Shown: in pieces, positions 22,533 to 35,800 of the stretch
Position numbering within the stretch: position 1 is the stretch's first letter
Layout: every line of letters begins with the position of its first letter
NCBI RefSeq assembly: GCF_051020765.1
Contig: NW_027469568.1
Coordinates: 1-64,000, forward strand
Direction of reading: 5' to 3'
DNA: 64,000 nt
Origin: Lasioglossum baleicum
Taxonomy: Eukaryota; Arthropoda; Insecta; Hymenoptera; Halictidae
Notes under the pieces: generated by a model
Told to the model about the DNA's origin: nothing
The model's database searches: none
Seen by the model: the letters and a program-made list of their open reading frames with translations, nothing else
Translations under genes and position numbers: made by a program

Positions 22533-23704
22533 GTGTTTTTACTCGACTACCCTGCGGGATGCATCCTCTCGCACGTGTTTTGCTCGACTAGCCATGCGCA
22601 TCCCATAAAACCTGCGCATGCGCATCCCACAAAACCTGCGCATGCGCATCCCACAAAACCTCGCACGTATTTTTACTCGACTAGCCTGCGGGATGCATCC
22701 TCTCGCACGTGTTTTTACTCGACTAGCCTGCGGGATGCATCCTCTCGCACGTGTTTTTACTCGACTACCCTGCGGGATGCATCCTCTCGCACGTGTTTTT
22801 GCGCGACTAGCCTGCGGGATGCATCCTCTCGCACGTGTTTTTGCTCGACTAGGCATGCGCATCCCAAAAAACCTGCGCATGCGCATCCCACAAAACCTGC
22901 GCATGCGCATCCCACAAAACCTCGCACGTGTTTTTACTCGACTAGCCTGCGGGATGCATCCTCTCGCACGTGTTTTTACTCGACTAGCCTGCGGGATGCA
23001 TCCTCTCGCACGTGTTTTTACTCGACTACCCTGCGGGATGCATCCTCTCGCACGTGTTTTTGCGCGACTAGCCTGCGGGATGCATCCTCTCGCACGTGTT
23101 TTTGCTCGACTAGGCATGCGCATCCCAAAAAACCTGCGCATGCGCATCCCACAAAACCTGCGCATGCGCATCCCACAAAACCTCGCACGTGTTTTTACTC
23201 GACTAGCCTGCGGGATGCATCCTCTCGCACGTGTTTTTACTCGACTAGCCTGCGGGATGCATCCTCTCGCACGTGTTTTTACTCGACTAGCCTGCGGGAT
23301 GCATCGTCTCGCACGTGTTTTTGCTCGACTAGCCTGCGAGATGCATCCTCTCGCACGTGTTTTTACTCGACTAGCCTGCGGGATTCATCCTCTTGCACGT
23401 GTTTTTACTCGACTAGCCTGCGGGATGCATCCTCTCGCACGTGTTTTTGCTCGACTAGCCATGCGCATCCCAAAAAACCTGCGCATGCGCATCCCAAAAA
23501 ACCTGCGCATGCGCATCCCACAAAACCTGCGCATGCGCATCCCACAAAACCTGCGCATGCGCATCCCACAAAACCTCGCACGTGTTTTTACTCGACTAGC
23601 CTGCGGGATGCATCCTCTCGCACGTGTTTTTACTCGACTAGCCTGCGGGATGCATCCTCTCGCACGTGTTTTTACTCGACTACCCTGCGGGATGCATCCT
23701 CTCG
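22533..23704 (+). repeat. Type I HOR with internal duplication, joined to type II
   Basis: The left part (four-T, CCCATAAAACC, CACGTATTTTT, TTTTTGCGCGACTAG, GACTAGGCATG) is standard. The TTTTTGCGCG segment is then duplicated (near 22,800 and 23,060). CATCGTCTCGC near 23,303 is followed by CTGCGAGATGC rather than GACTAACCTGC, a linkage shared with about 25,020, 29,850 and 41,560. The block ends at the type II four-T unit at 23,705. Confidence 0.85.
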
Positions 23705-26700
23705 CACGTGTTTTGCTCGACTAGCCATGCGCATCCCAAAAAACCTGCGCATGCGCATCCCAAAAAACCTGCGCATGCGCATCCCAAAAAACCTGCGCAT
23801 GCGCATCCCACAAAACCTGCGCATGCGCATCCCACAAAACCTGCGTATGCGCATCCCACAAAACCTCGCACGTGTTTTTACTCGACTAGCCTGCGGGATG
23901 CATCCTCTCGCACGTGTTTTGCTCGACTAGCCATGCGCATCCCAAAAAACCTGCGCATTGCGCATCCCAAAAAACCTGCGCATGCGCATCCCAAAAAACC
24001 TGCGCATGCGCATCCACAAAACCTGCGTATGCGCATCCCACAAAACCTCGCACGTGTTTTTACTCGACTAGCCTGCGGGATGCATCCTCTCGCACGTGTT
24101 TTTACTCGACTAGCCTGCGGGATGCATCCTCTCGCACGTGTTTTTGCTCGACTAGCCTGCGGGATGCATCCTCTCGCACGTGTTTTTGCTCGACTAGGCA
24201 TGCGCATCCCACAAAACCTGCGTATGCGCATCCCACAAAACCTGCGCATGCGCATCCCACAAAACCTCGCACGTGTTTTACTCGACTAGCCTGCGGGATG
24301 CATCCTCTCGCACGTGTTTTTACTCGACTAGCCTGCGGGATGCATCCTCTCGCACGTGTTTTTACTCGACTACCCTGCGGGATGCATCCTCTCGCACGTG
24401 TTTTGCTCGACTAGCCATGCGCATCCCAAAAAACCTGCGCATGCGCATCCCACAAAACCTGCATATGCGCATCCCACAAAACCTCGCACGTGTTTTTACT
24501 CGACTAGCCTGCGGGATGCATCCTCTCGCACGTGTTTTGCTCGACTAGCCATGCGCATCCCAAAAAACCTGCGCATGCGCATCCCAAAAAACCTGCGCAT
24601 GCGCATCCCAAAAAACCTGCGCATGCGCATCCCACAAAACCTGCGTATGCGCATCCCACAAAACCTCGCACGTGTTTTTACTCGACTAGCCTGCGGGATG
24701 CATCCTCTCGCACGTGTTTTTACTCGACTAGCCTGCGGGATGCATCCTCTCGCACGTGTTTTTGCGCGACTAGCCTGCGGGATGCATCCTCTCGCACGTG
24801 TTTTTGCTCGACTAGGCATGCGCATCCCAAAAAACCTGCGCATGCGCATCCCACAAAACCTGCGCATGCGCATCCACAAAACCTCGCACGTGTTTTTACT
24901 CGACTAGCCTGCGGGATGCATCCTCTCGCACGTGTTTTTACTCGACTAGCCTGCGGGATGCATCCTCTCGCACGTGTTTTTACTCGACTAGCCTGCGGGA
25001 TGCATCGTCTCGCACGTGTTTTTGCTCGACTAGCCTGCGAGATGCATCCTCTCGCACGTGTTTTTACTCGACTAGCCTGCGGGATTCATCCTCTTGCACG
25101 TGTTTTTACTCGACTAGCCTGCGGGATGCATCCTCTCGCACGTGTTTTTGCTCGACTAGCCATGCGCATCCCAAAAAACCTGCGCATGCGCATCCCAAAA
25201 AACCTGCGCATGCGCATCCCACAAAACCTGCGCATGCGCATCCCACAAAACCTGCGCATGCGCATCCCACAAAACCTCGCACGTGTTTTTACTCGACTAG
25301 CCTGCGGGATGCATCCTCTCGCACGTGTTTTTACTCGACTAGCCTGCGGGATGCATCCTCTCGCACGTGTTTTTACTCGACTAGCCTGCGGGATGCATCC
25401 TCTCGCACGTGTTTTGCTCGACTAGCCATGCGCATCCCAAAAAACCTGCGCATGCGCATCCCAAAAAACCTGCGCATGCGCATCCCAAAAAACCTGCGCA
25501 TGCGCATCCACAAAACCTGCGTATGCGCATCCCACAAAACCTCGCACGTGTTTTTACTCGACTAGCCTGCGGGATGCATCCTCTCGCACGTGTTTTTACT
25601 CGACTAGCCTGCGGGATGCATCCTCTCGCACGTGTTTTTGCTCGACTAGCCTGCGGGATGCATCCTCTCGCACGTGTTTTTGCTCGACTAGGCATGCGCA
25701 TCCAAAAAAACCTGCGCATGCGCATCCCAAAAAACCTGCGCATGCGCATCCCACAAAACCTGTGCATGCGCATCCCACAAAACCTCGCACGTGTTTTTAC
25801 TCGACTAGCCTGCGGGATGCATCCTCTCGCACGTGTTTTGCTCGACTAGCCTGCGGGATGCATCCTCTCGCACGTGTTTTTGCTCGACTAGCCATGCGCA
25901 TCCCAAAAAACCTGCGCATGCGCATCCCACAAAACCTCGCACGTGTTTTTTACTCGACTAGCCTGCGGGATGCATCCTCTCGCACGTGTTTTTACTCGAC
26001 TAGCCTGCGGGATGCATCCTCTCGCACGTGTTTTTGCTCGACTAGCCTGCGGGATGCATCCTCTCGCACGTGTTTTTGCTCGACTAGCCTGCGGGATGCA
26101 TCCTCTCGCACGTGTTTTTACTCGACTAGCCTGCAGGATGCATCCTCTCGCACGTGTTTTTACTCGACTAGCCTGCGGGATGCATCCTCTCGCACGTGTT
26201 TTTGCTGGACTACCCTGCGGGATGCATCCTCTCGCACGTGTTTTTGCTCGACTAGCCATGCGCATCCCAAAAAACCTGCGCATGCGCATCCCACAAAACC
26301 TGCGCATGCGCATCCTACAAAACCTCGCACGTGTTTTTACTCGACTAGCCTGCGGGATGCATCCTCTCGCACGTGTTTTTGCTCGACTAGCCATGCGCAT
26401 CCCAAAAAACCTGCGCATGCGCATCCCAAAAACCTGCGCATGCGCATCCCACAAAACCTGCGCATGCGCATCCCACAAAACCTGCGCATGCGCATCCCAC
26501 AAACCTCGCACGTGTTTTTACTCGACTAGCCTGCGGGATGCATCCTCTCGCACGTGTTTTTACTCGACTAGCCTGCGGGATGCATCCTCTCGCACGTGTT
26601 TTTACTCGACTACCCTGCGGGATGCATCCTCTCGCACGTGTTTTGCTCGACTAGCCATGCGCATCCCAAAAAACCTGCGCATGCGCATCCCAAAAAACCT

Positions 26701-28737
26701 GCGCATGCGCATCCCAAAAAACCTGCGCATGCGCATCCCACAAAACCTGCGTATGCGCATCCACAAAACCTCGCACGTGTTTTTACTCGACTAGCCTGCG
26801 GGATGCATCCTCTCGCACGTGTTTTGCTCGACTAGCCATGCGCAACCCAAAAAACCTGCGCATGCGCATCCCAAAAAACCTGCGCATGCGCATCCCAAAA
26901 AACCTGCGCATGCGCATCCCACAAAACCTGCGTATGCGCATCCCACAAAACCTCGCACGTGTTTTTACTCGACTAGCCTGCGGGATGCATCCTCTCGCAC
27001 GTGTTTTGCTCGACTAGCCATGCGCATCCCAAAAAACCTGCGCATGCGCATCCCAAAAAACCTGCGCATGCGCATCCCACAAAACCTGCGCATGCGCATC
27101 CCACAAAACCTGCGCATGCGCATCCCACAAAACCTCGCACGTGTTTTTACTCGACTAGCCTGCGGGATGCATCCTCTCGCACGTGTTTTTACTCGACTAG
27201 CCTGCGGGATGCATCCTCTCGCACGTGTTTTTACTCGACTACCCTGCGGGATGCATCCTCTCGCACGTGTTTTGCTCGACTAGCCATGCGCATCCCAAAA
27301 AACCTGCGCATGCGCATCCCAAAAAACCTGCGCATGCGCATCCCAAAAAACCTGCGCATGCGCATCCCACAAAACCTCGCACGTGTTTTTACTCGACTAG
27401 CCTGCGGGATGCATCCTCTCGCACGTGTTTTTACTCGACTAGCCTGCGGGATGCATCCTCTCGCACGTGTTTTTGCTCGACTAGCCTGCGGGATGCATCC
27501 TCTCGCACGTGTTTTTGCTCGACTAGGCATGCGCATCCCAAAAAAACTGCGCATGCGCATCCCACAAAACCTGCGCATGCGCATCCCACAAAACCTCGCA
27601 CGTGTTTTTACTCGACTAGCCTGCGGGATGCATCCTCTCGCACGTGTTTTTGCTCGACTAGCCTGCGGGATGCATCCTCTCGCACGTGTTTTTACTCGAC
27701 TAGCCTGCGGGATGCATCCTCTCGCACGTGTTTTTACTCGACTAGCCTGCGGGATGCATCCTCTCGCACGTGTTTTTACTCGACTACCCTGCGGGATGCA
27801 TCCTCTCGCACGTGTTTTTGCTCGACTAGCCATGCGCATCCCAGAAAACCTGCGCATGCGCATCCCACAAAACCTCGCACGTGTTTTTACTCGACTAGCC
27901 TGCGGGATGCATCCTCTCGCACGTGTTTTTGCTCGACTAGCCTGCGGGATGCATCCTCTCGCACGTGTTTTTACTCGACTAGCCTGCGGGATGCATCCTC
28001 TCGCACGTGTTTTTGCTCGACTAGCCTTGCGCATCCCAAAAAACCTGCGCATGCGCATCCCACAAAACCTGCGCAATGCGCATCCCACAAAACCTCGCAC
28101 GTGCTTTTACTCGACTAGCCTGCGGGATGCATCCTCTCGCACGTGTTTTTACTCGACTAGCCTGCGGGATGCATCCTCTCGCACGTGTTTTTACTCGACT
28201 AGCCTGCAGGATGCATCCTCTCGCACGTGTTTTTACTCGACTAGCCTGCGGGATGCATCCTCTCGCACGTGTTTTTACTCGACTACCCTGCGGGATGCAT
28301 CCTCTCGCACGTGTTTTTGCTCGACTAGCCATGCGCATCCCAAAAAACCTGCGCATGCGCATCCCACAAAACCTGCGCATGCGCATCCTACAAAACCTCG
28401 CACGTGTTTTTACTCGACTAGCCTGCGGGATGCATCCTCTCGCACGTGTTTTACTCGACTAGCCTGCGGGATGCATCCTCTCGCACGTGTTTTTACTCGA
28501 CTACCCTGCGGGATGCATCCTCTCGCACGTGTTTTGCTCGACTAGCCATGCGCATCCCAAAAAACCTGCGCATGCGCATCCCAAAAAACCTGCGCATGCG
28601 CATCCCAAAAACCTGCGCATGCGCATCCCACAAAACCTGCGCATGCGCATCCCACAAAACCTGCGTATGCGCATCCCACAAAACCTCTCGCACGTGTTTT
28701 TACTCGACTAGCCTGCGGGATGCATCCTCTCGCACGT
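23705..28737 (+). repeat. Indel-rich near-copy of the 28.7-34.0 kb segment
   Basis: Markers here recur to the right at offsets of about 4,822-4,824 bp (24.0-25.4 kb) and 5,629 bp (26.6-27.6 kb). Unlike the rest of the window it carries many one-base length changes, mostly in homopolymers. Examples are GCGCATTGCG near 23,957, CATCCACAAAA near 24,014, 24,875, 25,507 and 26,761, four T before ACTCG near 24,276 and 28,449, six T near 25,946, five A near 26,427 and 28,604, CAATGCG near 28,075 and CCTCTCGC near 28,685. The unit content is otherwise the normal mixture of type I and II. These changes break every reading frame and may be consensus errors. Confidence 0.85.
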
Positions 28738-30780
28738 GTTTTGCTCGACTAGCCATGCGCATCCCAAAAAACCTGCGCATGCGCATCCCAAAAAACCTGC
28801 GCATGCGCATCCCAAAAAACCTGCGCATGCGCATCCCACAAAACCTGCGTATGCGCATCCCACAAAACCTCGCACGTGTTTTTACTCGACTAGCCTGCGG
28901 GATGCATCCTCTCGCACGTGTTTTTACTCGACTAGCCTGCGGGATGCATCCTCTCGCACGTGTTTTTGCTCGACTAGCCTGCGGGATGCATCCTCTCGCA
29001 CGTGTTTTTGCTCGACTAGGCATGCGCATCCCACAAAACCTGCGTATGCGCATCCCACAAAACCTGCGCATGCGCATCCCACAAAACCTCGCACGTGTTT
29101 TTACTCGACTAGCCTGCGGGATGCATCCTCTCGCACGTGTTTTTACTCGACTAGCCTGCGGGATGCATCCTCTCGCACGTGTTTTTACTCGACTACCCTG
29201 CGGGATGCATCCTCTCGCACGTGTTTTGCTCGACTAGCCATGCGCATCCCAAAAAACCTGCGCATGCGCATCCCACAAAACCTGCATATGCGCATCCCAC
29301 AAAACCTCGCACGTGTTTTTACTCGACTAGCCTGCGGGATGCATCCTCTCGCACGTGTTTTGCTCGACTAGCCATGCGCATCCCAAAAAACCTGCGCATG
29401 CGCATCCCAAAAAACCTGCGCATGCGCATCCCAAAAAACCTGCGCATGCGCATCCCACAAAACCTGCGTATGCGCATCCCACAAAACCTCGCACGTGTTT
29501 TTACTCGACTAGCCTGCGGGATGCATCCTCTCGCACGTGTTTTTACTCGACTAGCCTGCGGGATGCATCCTCTCGCACGTGTTTTTGCGCGACTAGCCTG
29601 CGGGATGCATCCTCTCGCACGTGTTTTTGCTCGACTAGGCATGCGCATCCCAAAAAACCTGCGCATGCGCATCCCACAAAACCTGCGCATGCGCATCCCA
29701 CAAAACCTCGCACGTGTTTTTACTCGACTAGCCTGCGGGATGCATCCTCTCGCACGTGTTTTTACTCGACTAGCCTGCGGGATGCATCCTCTCGCACGTG
29801 TTTTTACTCGACTAGCCTGCGGGATGCATCGTCTCGCACGTGTTTTTGCTCGACTAGCCTGCGAGATGCATCCTCTCGCACGTGTTTTTACTCGACTAGC
29901 CTGCGGGATTCATCCTCTTGCACGTGTTTTTACTCGACTAGCCTGCGGGATGCATCCTCTCGCACGTGTTTTTGCTCGACTAGCCATGCGCATCCCAAAA
30001 AACCTGCGCATGCGCATCCCAAAAAACCTGCGCATGCGCATCCCACAAAACCTGCGCATGCGCATCCCACAAAACCTGCGCATGCGCATCCCACAAAACC
30101 TCGCACGTGTTTTTACTCGACTAGCCTGCGGGATGCATCCTCTCGCACGTGTTTTTACTCGACTAGCCTGCGGGATGCATCCTCTCGCACGTGTTTTTAC
30201 TCGACTAGCCTGCGGGATGCATCCTCTCGCACGTGTTTTGCTCGACTAGCCATGCGCATCCCAAAAAACCTGCGCATGCGCATCCCAAAAAACCTGCGCA
30301 TGCGCATCCCAAAAAACCTGCGCATGCGCATCCCACAAAACCTGCGTATGCGCATCCCACAAAACCTCGCACGTGTTTTTACTCGACTAGCCTGCGGGAT
30401 GCATCCTCTCGCACGTGTTTTTACTCGACTAGCCTGCGGGATGCATCCTCTCGCACGTGTTTTTGCTCGACTAGCCTGCGGGATGCATCCTCTCGCACGT
30501 GTTTTTGCTCGACTAGGCATGCGCATCCCACAAAACCTGCGTATGCGCATCCCACAAAACCTGCGCATGCGCATCCCACAAAACCTCGCACGTGTTTTTA
30601 CTCGACTAGCCTGCGGGATGCATCCTCTCGCACGTGTTTTTGCTCGACTAGCCTGCGGGATGCATCCTCTCGCACGTGTTTTTACTCGACTAGCCTGCGG
30701 GATGCATCCTCTCGCACGTGTTTTTACTCGACTAGCCTGCGGGATGCATCCTCTCGCACGTGTTTTTACTCGACTACCCT
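28738..30780 (+). repeat. Clean type II/I mixed block
   Basis: Four-T units lie near 28,738, 29,223, 29,357 and 30,234. The pair 29,223/29,357 is a shortened type II unit of 134 bp, two B units fewer than 182. TGCATATGCG near 29,285 is shared with about 24,461. The block holds CATCGTCTCGC plus CTGCGAGATGC near 29,828-29,865 and GGGATTCATCC near 29,907. It is the full-length counterpart of 23.9-25.5 kb. Confidence 0.83.
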
Positions 30781-33700
30781 GCGGGATGCATCCTCTCGCA
30801 CGTGTTTTTGCTCGACTAGCCATGCGCATCCCAGAAAACCTGCGCATGCGCATCCCACAAAACCTCGCACGTGTTTTTACTCGACTAGCCTGCGGGATGC
30901 ATCCTCTCGCACGTGTTTTTGCTCGACTAGCCTGCGGGATGCATCCTCTCGCACGTGTTTTTACTCGACTAGCCTGCGGGATGCATCCTCTCGCACGTGT
31001 TTTTACTCGACTACCCTGCGGGATGCATCCTCTCGCACGTGTTTTTGCTCGACTAGCCTTGCGCATCCCAAAAAACCTGCGCATGCGCATCCCACAAAAC
31101 CTGCGCATGCGCATCCCACAAAACCTCGCACGTGTTTTTAGTCGACTAGCCTGCGGGATGCATCCTCTCGCACGTGTTTTTACTCGACTAGCCTGCGGGA
31201 TGCATCCTCTCGCACGTGTTTTTACTCGACTAGCCTGCGGGATGCATCCTCTCGCACGTGTTTTTGCTCGACTAGCCTGCGGGATGCATCCTCTCGCACG
31301 TGTTTTTGCTCGACTAGGCATGCGCATCCCAAAAAACCTGCGCATGCGCATCCCAAAAAACCTGCGCATGCGCATCCCACAAAACCTGTGCATGCGCATC
31401 CCACAAAACCTCGCACGTGTTTTTACTCGACTAGCCTGCGGGATGCATCCTCTCGCACGTGTTTTTGCTCGACTAGCCTGCGGGATGCATCCTCTCGCAC
31501 GTGTTTTTGCTCGACTAGCCATGCGCATCCCAAAAAACCTGCGCATGCGCATCCCACAAAACCTCGCACGTGTTTTTACTCGACTAGCCTGCGGGATGCA
31601 TCCTCTCGCACGTGTTTTTACTCGACTAGCCTGCGGGATGCATCCTCTCGCACGTGTTTTTGCTCGACTAGCCTGCGGGATGCATCCTCTCGCACGTGTT
31701 TTTGCTCGACTAGCCTGCGGGATGCATCCTCTCGCACGTGTTTTTACTCGACTAGCCTGCAGGATGCATCCTCTCGCACGTGTTTTTACTCGACTAGCCT
31801 GCGGGATGCATCCTCTCGCACGTGTTTTTGCTGGACTACCCTGCGGGATGCATCCTCTCGCACGTGTTTTTGCTCGACTAGCCATGCGCATCCCAAAAAA
31901 CCTGCGCATGCGCATCCCACAAAACCTGCGCATGCGCATCCTACAAAACCTCGCACGTGTTTTTACTCGACTAGCCTGCGGGATGCATCCTCTCGCACGT
32001 GTTTTTGCTCGACTAGCCATGCGCATCCCAAAAAACCTGCGCATGCGCATCCCAAAAAACCTGCGCATGCGCATCCCACAAAACCTGCGCATGCGCATCC
32101 CACAAAACCTGCGCATGCGCATCCCACAAAACCTCGCACGTGTTTTTACTCGACTAGCCTGCGGGATGCATCCTCTCGCACGTGTTTTTACTCGACTAGC
32201 CTGCGGGATGCATCCTCTCGCACGTGTTTTTACTCGACTACCCTGCGGGATGCATCCTCTCGCACGTGTTTTGCTCGACTAGCCATGCGCATCCCAAAAA
32301 ACCTGCGCATGCGCATCCCAAAAAACCTGCGCATGCGCATCCCAAAAAACCTGCGCATGCGCATCCCACAAAACCTGCGTATGCGCATCCCACAAAACCT
32401 CGCACGTGTTTTTACTCGACTAGCCTGCGGGATGCATCCTCTCGCACGTGTTTTGCTCGACTAGCCATGCGCAACCCAAAAAACCTGCGCATGCGCATCC
32501 CAAAAAACCTGCGCATGCGCATCCCAAAAAACCTGCGCATGCGCATCCCACAAAACCTGCGTATGCGCATCCCACAAAACCTCGCACGTGTTTTTACTCG
32601 ACTAGCCTGCGGGATGCATCCTCTCGCACGTGTTTTGCTCGACTAGCCATGCGCATCCCAAAAAACCTGCGCATGCGCATCCCAAAAAACCTGCGCATGC
32701 GCATCCCACAAAACCTGCGCATGCGCATCCCACAAAACCTGCGCATGCGCATCCCACAAAACCTCGCACGTGTTTTTACTCGACTAGCCTGCGGGATGCA
32801 TCCTCTCGCACGTGTTTTTACTCGACTAGCCTGCGGGATGCATCCTCTCGCACGTGTTTTTACTCGACTACCCTGCGGGATGCATCCTCTCGCACGTGTT
32901 TTGCTCGACTAGCCATGCGCATCCCAAAAAACCTGCGCATGCGCATCCCAAAAAACCTGCGCATGCGCATCCCAAAAAACCTGCGCATGCGCATCCCACA
33001 AAACCTCGCACGTGTTTTTACTCGACTAGCCTGCGGGATGCATCCTCTCGCACGTGTTTTTACTCGACTAGCCTGCGGGATGCATCCTCTCGCACGTGTT
33101 TTTGCTCGACTAGCCTGCGGGATGCATCCTCTCGCACGTGTTTTTGCTCGACTAGGCATGCGCATCCCAAAAAAACTGCGCATGCGCATCCCACAAAACC
33201 TGCGCATGCGCATCCCACAAAACCTCGCACGTGTTTTTACTCGACTAGCCTGCGGGATGCATCCTCTCGCACGTGTTTTTGCTCGACTAGCCTGCGGGAT
33301 GCATCCTCTCGCACGTGTTTTTACTCGACTAGCCTGCGGGATGCATCCTCTCGCACGTGTTTTTACTCGACTAGCCTGCGGGATGCATCCTCTCGCACGT
33401 GTTTTTACTCGACTACCCTGCGGGATGCATCCTCTCGCACGTGTTTTTGCTCGACTAGCCATGCGCATCCCAGAAAACCTGCGCATGCGCATCCCACAAA
33501 ACCTCGCACGTGTTTTTACTCGACTAGCCTGCGGGATGCATCCTCTCGCACGTGTTTTTGCTCGACTAGCCTGCGGGATGCATCCTCTCGCACGTGTTTT
33601 TACTCGACTAGCCTGCGGGATGCATCCTCTCGCACGTGTTTTTGCTCGACTAGCCTTGCGCATCCCAAAAAACCTGCGCATGCGCATCCCACAAAACCTG

Positions 33701-35800
33701 CGCATGCGCATCCCACAAAACCTCGCACGTGCTTTTACTCGACTAGCCTGCGGGATGCATCCTCTCGCACGTGTTTTTACTCGACTAGCCTGCGGGATGC
33801 ATCCTCTCGCACGTGTTTTTACTCGACTAGCCTGCAGGATGCATCCTCTCGCACGTGTTTTTACTCGACTAGCCTGCGGGATGCATCCTCTCGCACGTGT
33901 TTTTACTCGACTACCCTGCGGGATGCATCCTCTCGCACGTGTTTTTGCTCGACTAGCCATGCGCATCCCAAAAAACCTGCGCATGCGCATCCCACAAAAC
34001 CTGCGCATGCGCATCCTACAAAACCTCGCACGTGTTTTTACTCGACTAGCCTGCGGGATGCATCCTCTCGCACGTGTTTTTACTCGACTAGCCTGCAGGA
34101 TGCATCCTCTCGCACGTGTTTTTACTCGACTAGCCTGCGGGATGCATCCTCTCGCACGTGTTTTTACTCGAGTAGCCTGCGGGATGCATCCTCTCGCACG
34201 TGTTTTTGCTCGACTAGCCTGCGGGATGCATCCTCTCGCACGTGTTTTTACTCGACTAGCCTGCAGGATGCATCCTCTCGCACGTGTTTTTGCTCGACTA
34301 GCCTGCGGGATGCATCCTCTCGCACGTGTTTTTACTCGACTACCCTGCGGGATGCATCCTCTCGCACGTGTTTTTGCTCGACTAGCCATGCGCATCCCAA
34401 AAAACCTGCGCATGCGCATCCCACAAAACCTGCGTATGCGCATCCCACAAAACCTGCGCATGCGCATCCCACAAAACCTCGCACGTGTTTTTACTCGACT
34501 AGCCTGCGGGATGCATCCTCTCGCACGTGTTTTTACTCGACTAGCCTGCGGGATGCATCCTCTCGCACGTGTTTTTACTCGACTACCCTGCGGGATGCAT
34601 CCTCTCGCACGTGTTTTGCTCGACTAGCCATGCGCATCCCATAAAACCTGCGCATGCGCATCCCACAAAACCTGCGCATGCGCATCCCACAAAACCTCGC
34701 ACGTATTTTTACTCGACTAGCCTGCGGGATGCATCCTCTCGCACGTGTTTTTACTCGACTAGCCTGCGGGATGCATCCTCTCGCACGTGTTTTTACTCGA
34801 CTACCCTGCGGGATGCATCCTCTCGCACGTGTTTTTGCGCGACTAGCCTGCGGGATGCATCCTCTCGCACGTGTTTTTGCTCGACTAGGCATGCGCATCC
34901 CAAAAAACCTGCGCATGCGCATCCCACAAAACCTGCGCATGCGCATCCCACAAAACCTCGCACGTGTTTTTACTCGACTAGCCTGCGGGATGCATCCTCT
35001 CGCACGTGTTTTTACTCGACTAGCCTGCGGGATGCATCCTCTCGCACGTGTTTTTACTCGACTAGCCTGCGGGATGCATCGTCTCGCACGTGTTTTTGCT
35101 CGACTAACCTGCGGGATGCATCCTCTCGCACGTGTTTTTACTCGACTAGCCTGCGGGATTCATCCTCTTGCACGTGTTTTTACTCGACTAGCCTGCGGGA
35201 TGCATCCTCTCGCACGTGTTTTTGCTCGACTAGCCATGCGCATCCCAAAAAACCTGCGCATGCGCATCCCACAAAACCTGCGCATGCGCATCCCACAAAA
35301 CCTCGCACGTGTTTGTGCTCGACTAGCCTGCGGGATGCATCCTTTCGCACGTGTTTTTACTCGACTAGCCTGCGGGATGCATCCTCTCGCACGTGTTTTT
35401 ACTCGACTAGCCTGCGGGATGCATCCTCTCGCACGTGTTTTTACTCGACTACCCTGCGGGATGCATCCTCTCGCACGTGTTTTTGCTCGACTAGCCATGC
35501 GCATCGCAAAAAACCTGCGCATGCGCATCCCACAAAACCTGCGCATGCGCATCCCACAAAACCTCGCACGTGTTTTTACTCGACTAGCCTGCGGGATGCA
35601 TCCTCTCGCACGTGTTTTTACTCGACTAGCCTGCGGGATGCATCCTCTCGCACGTGTTTTTACTCGACTACCCTGCGGGATGCATCCTCTCGCACGTGTT
35701 TTTACTCGACTAGCCTGCAGGATGCTTCCTCTCGCACGTGTTTTTACTCGACTAGCCTGCGGGATGCATCCTCTCGCACGTGTTTTTACTCGACTACCCT
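30781..35800 (+). repeat. 5,020-bp HOR, copy 1
   Basis: Every distinctive variant I checked recurs 5,020 bp to the right: CCCAGAAAACC at about 30,831 and 35,851, GTCGAC at 31,141 and 36,161, GCAACCCAAA at 32,472 and 37,492, TACTCGAGTA at 34,165 and 39,185, and all four-T units. The unit contains a type II 182-bp triplet (32,263, 32,445, 32,627) and one type I start (34,569). The left boundary is approximate: similarity to the second copy ends before about 30,760. Confidence 0.88.

Noticed and set aside
23930..28700. Ancient, diverged copy of the array
   Set aside because: Divergence is almost only one-base length changes in homopolymers, with few extra substitutions. Old satellite copies should show many substitutions. 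Consensus error or a low-quality duplicate is the better reading.
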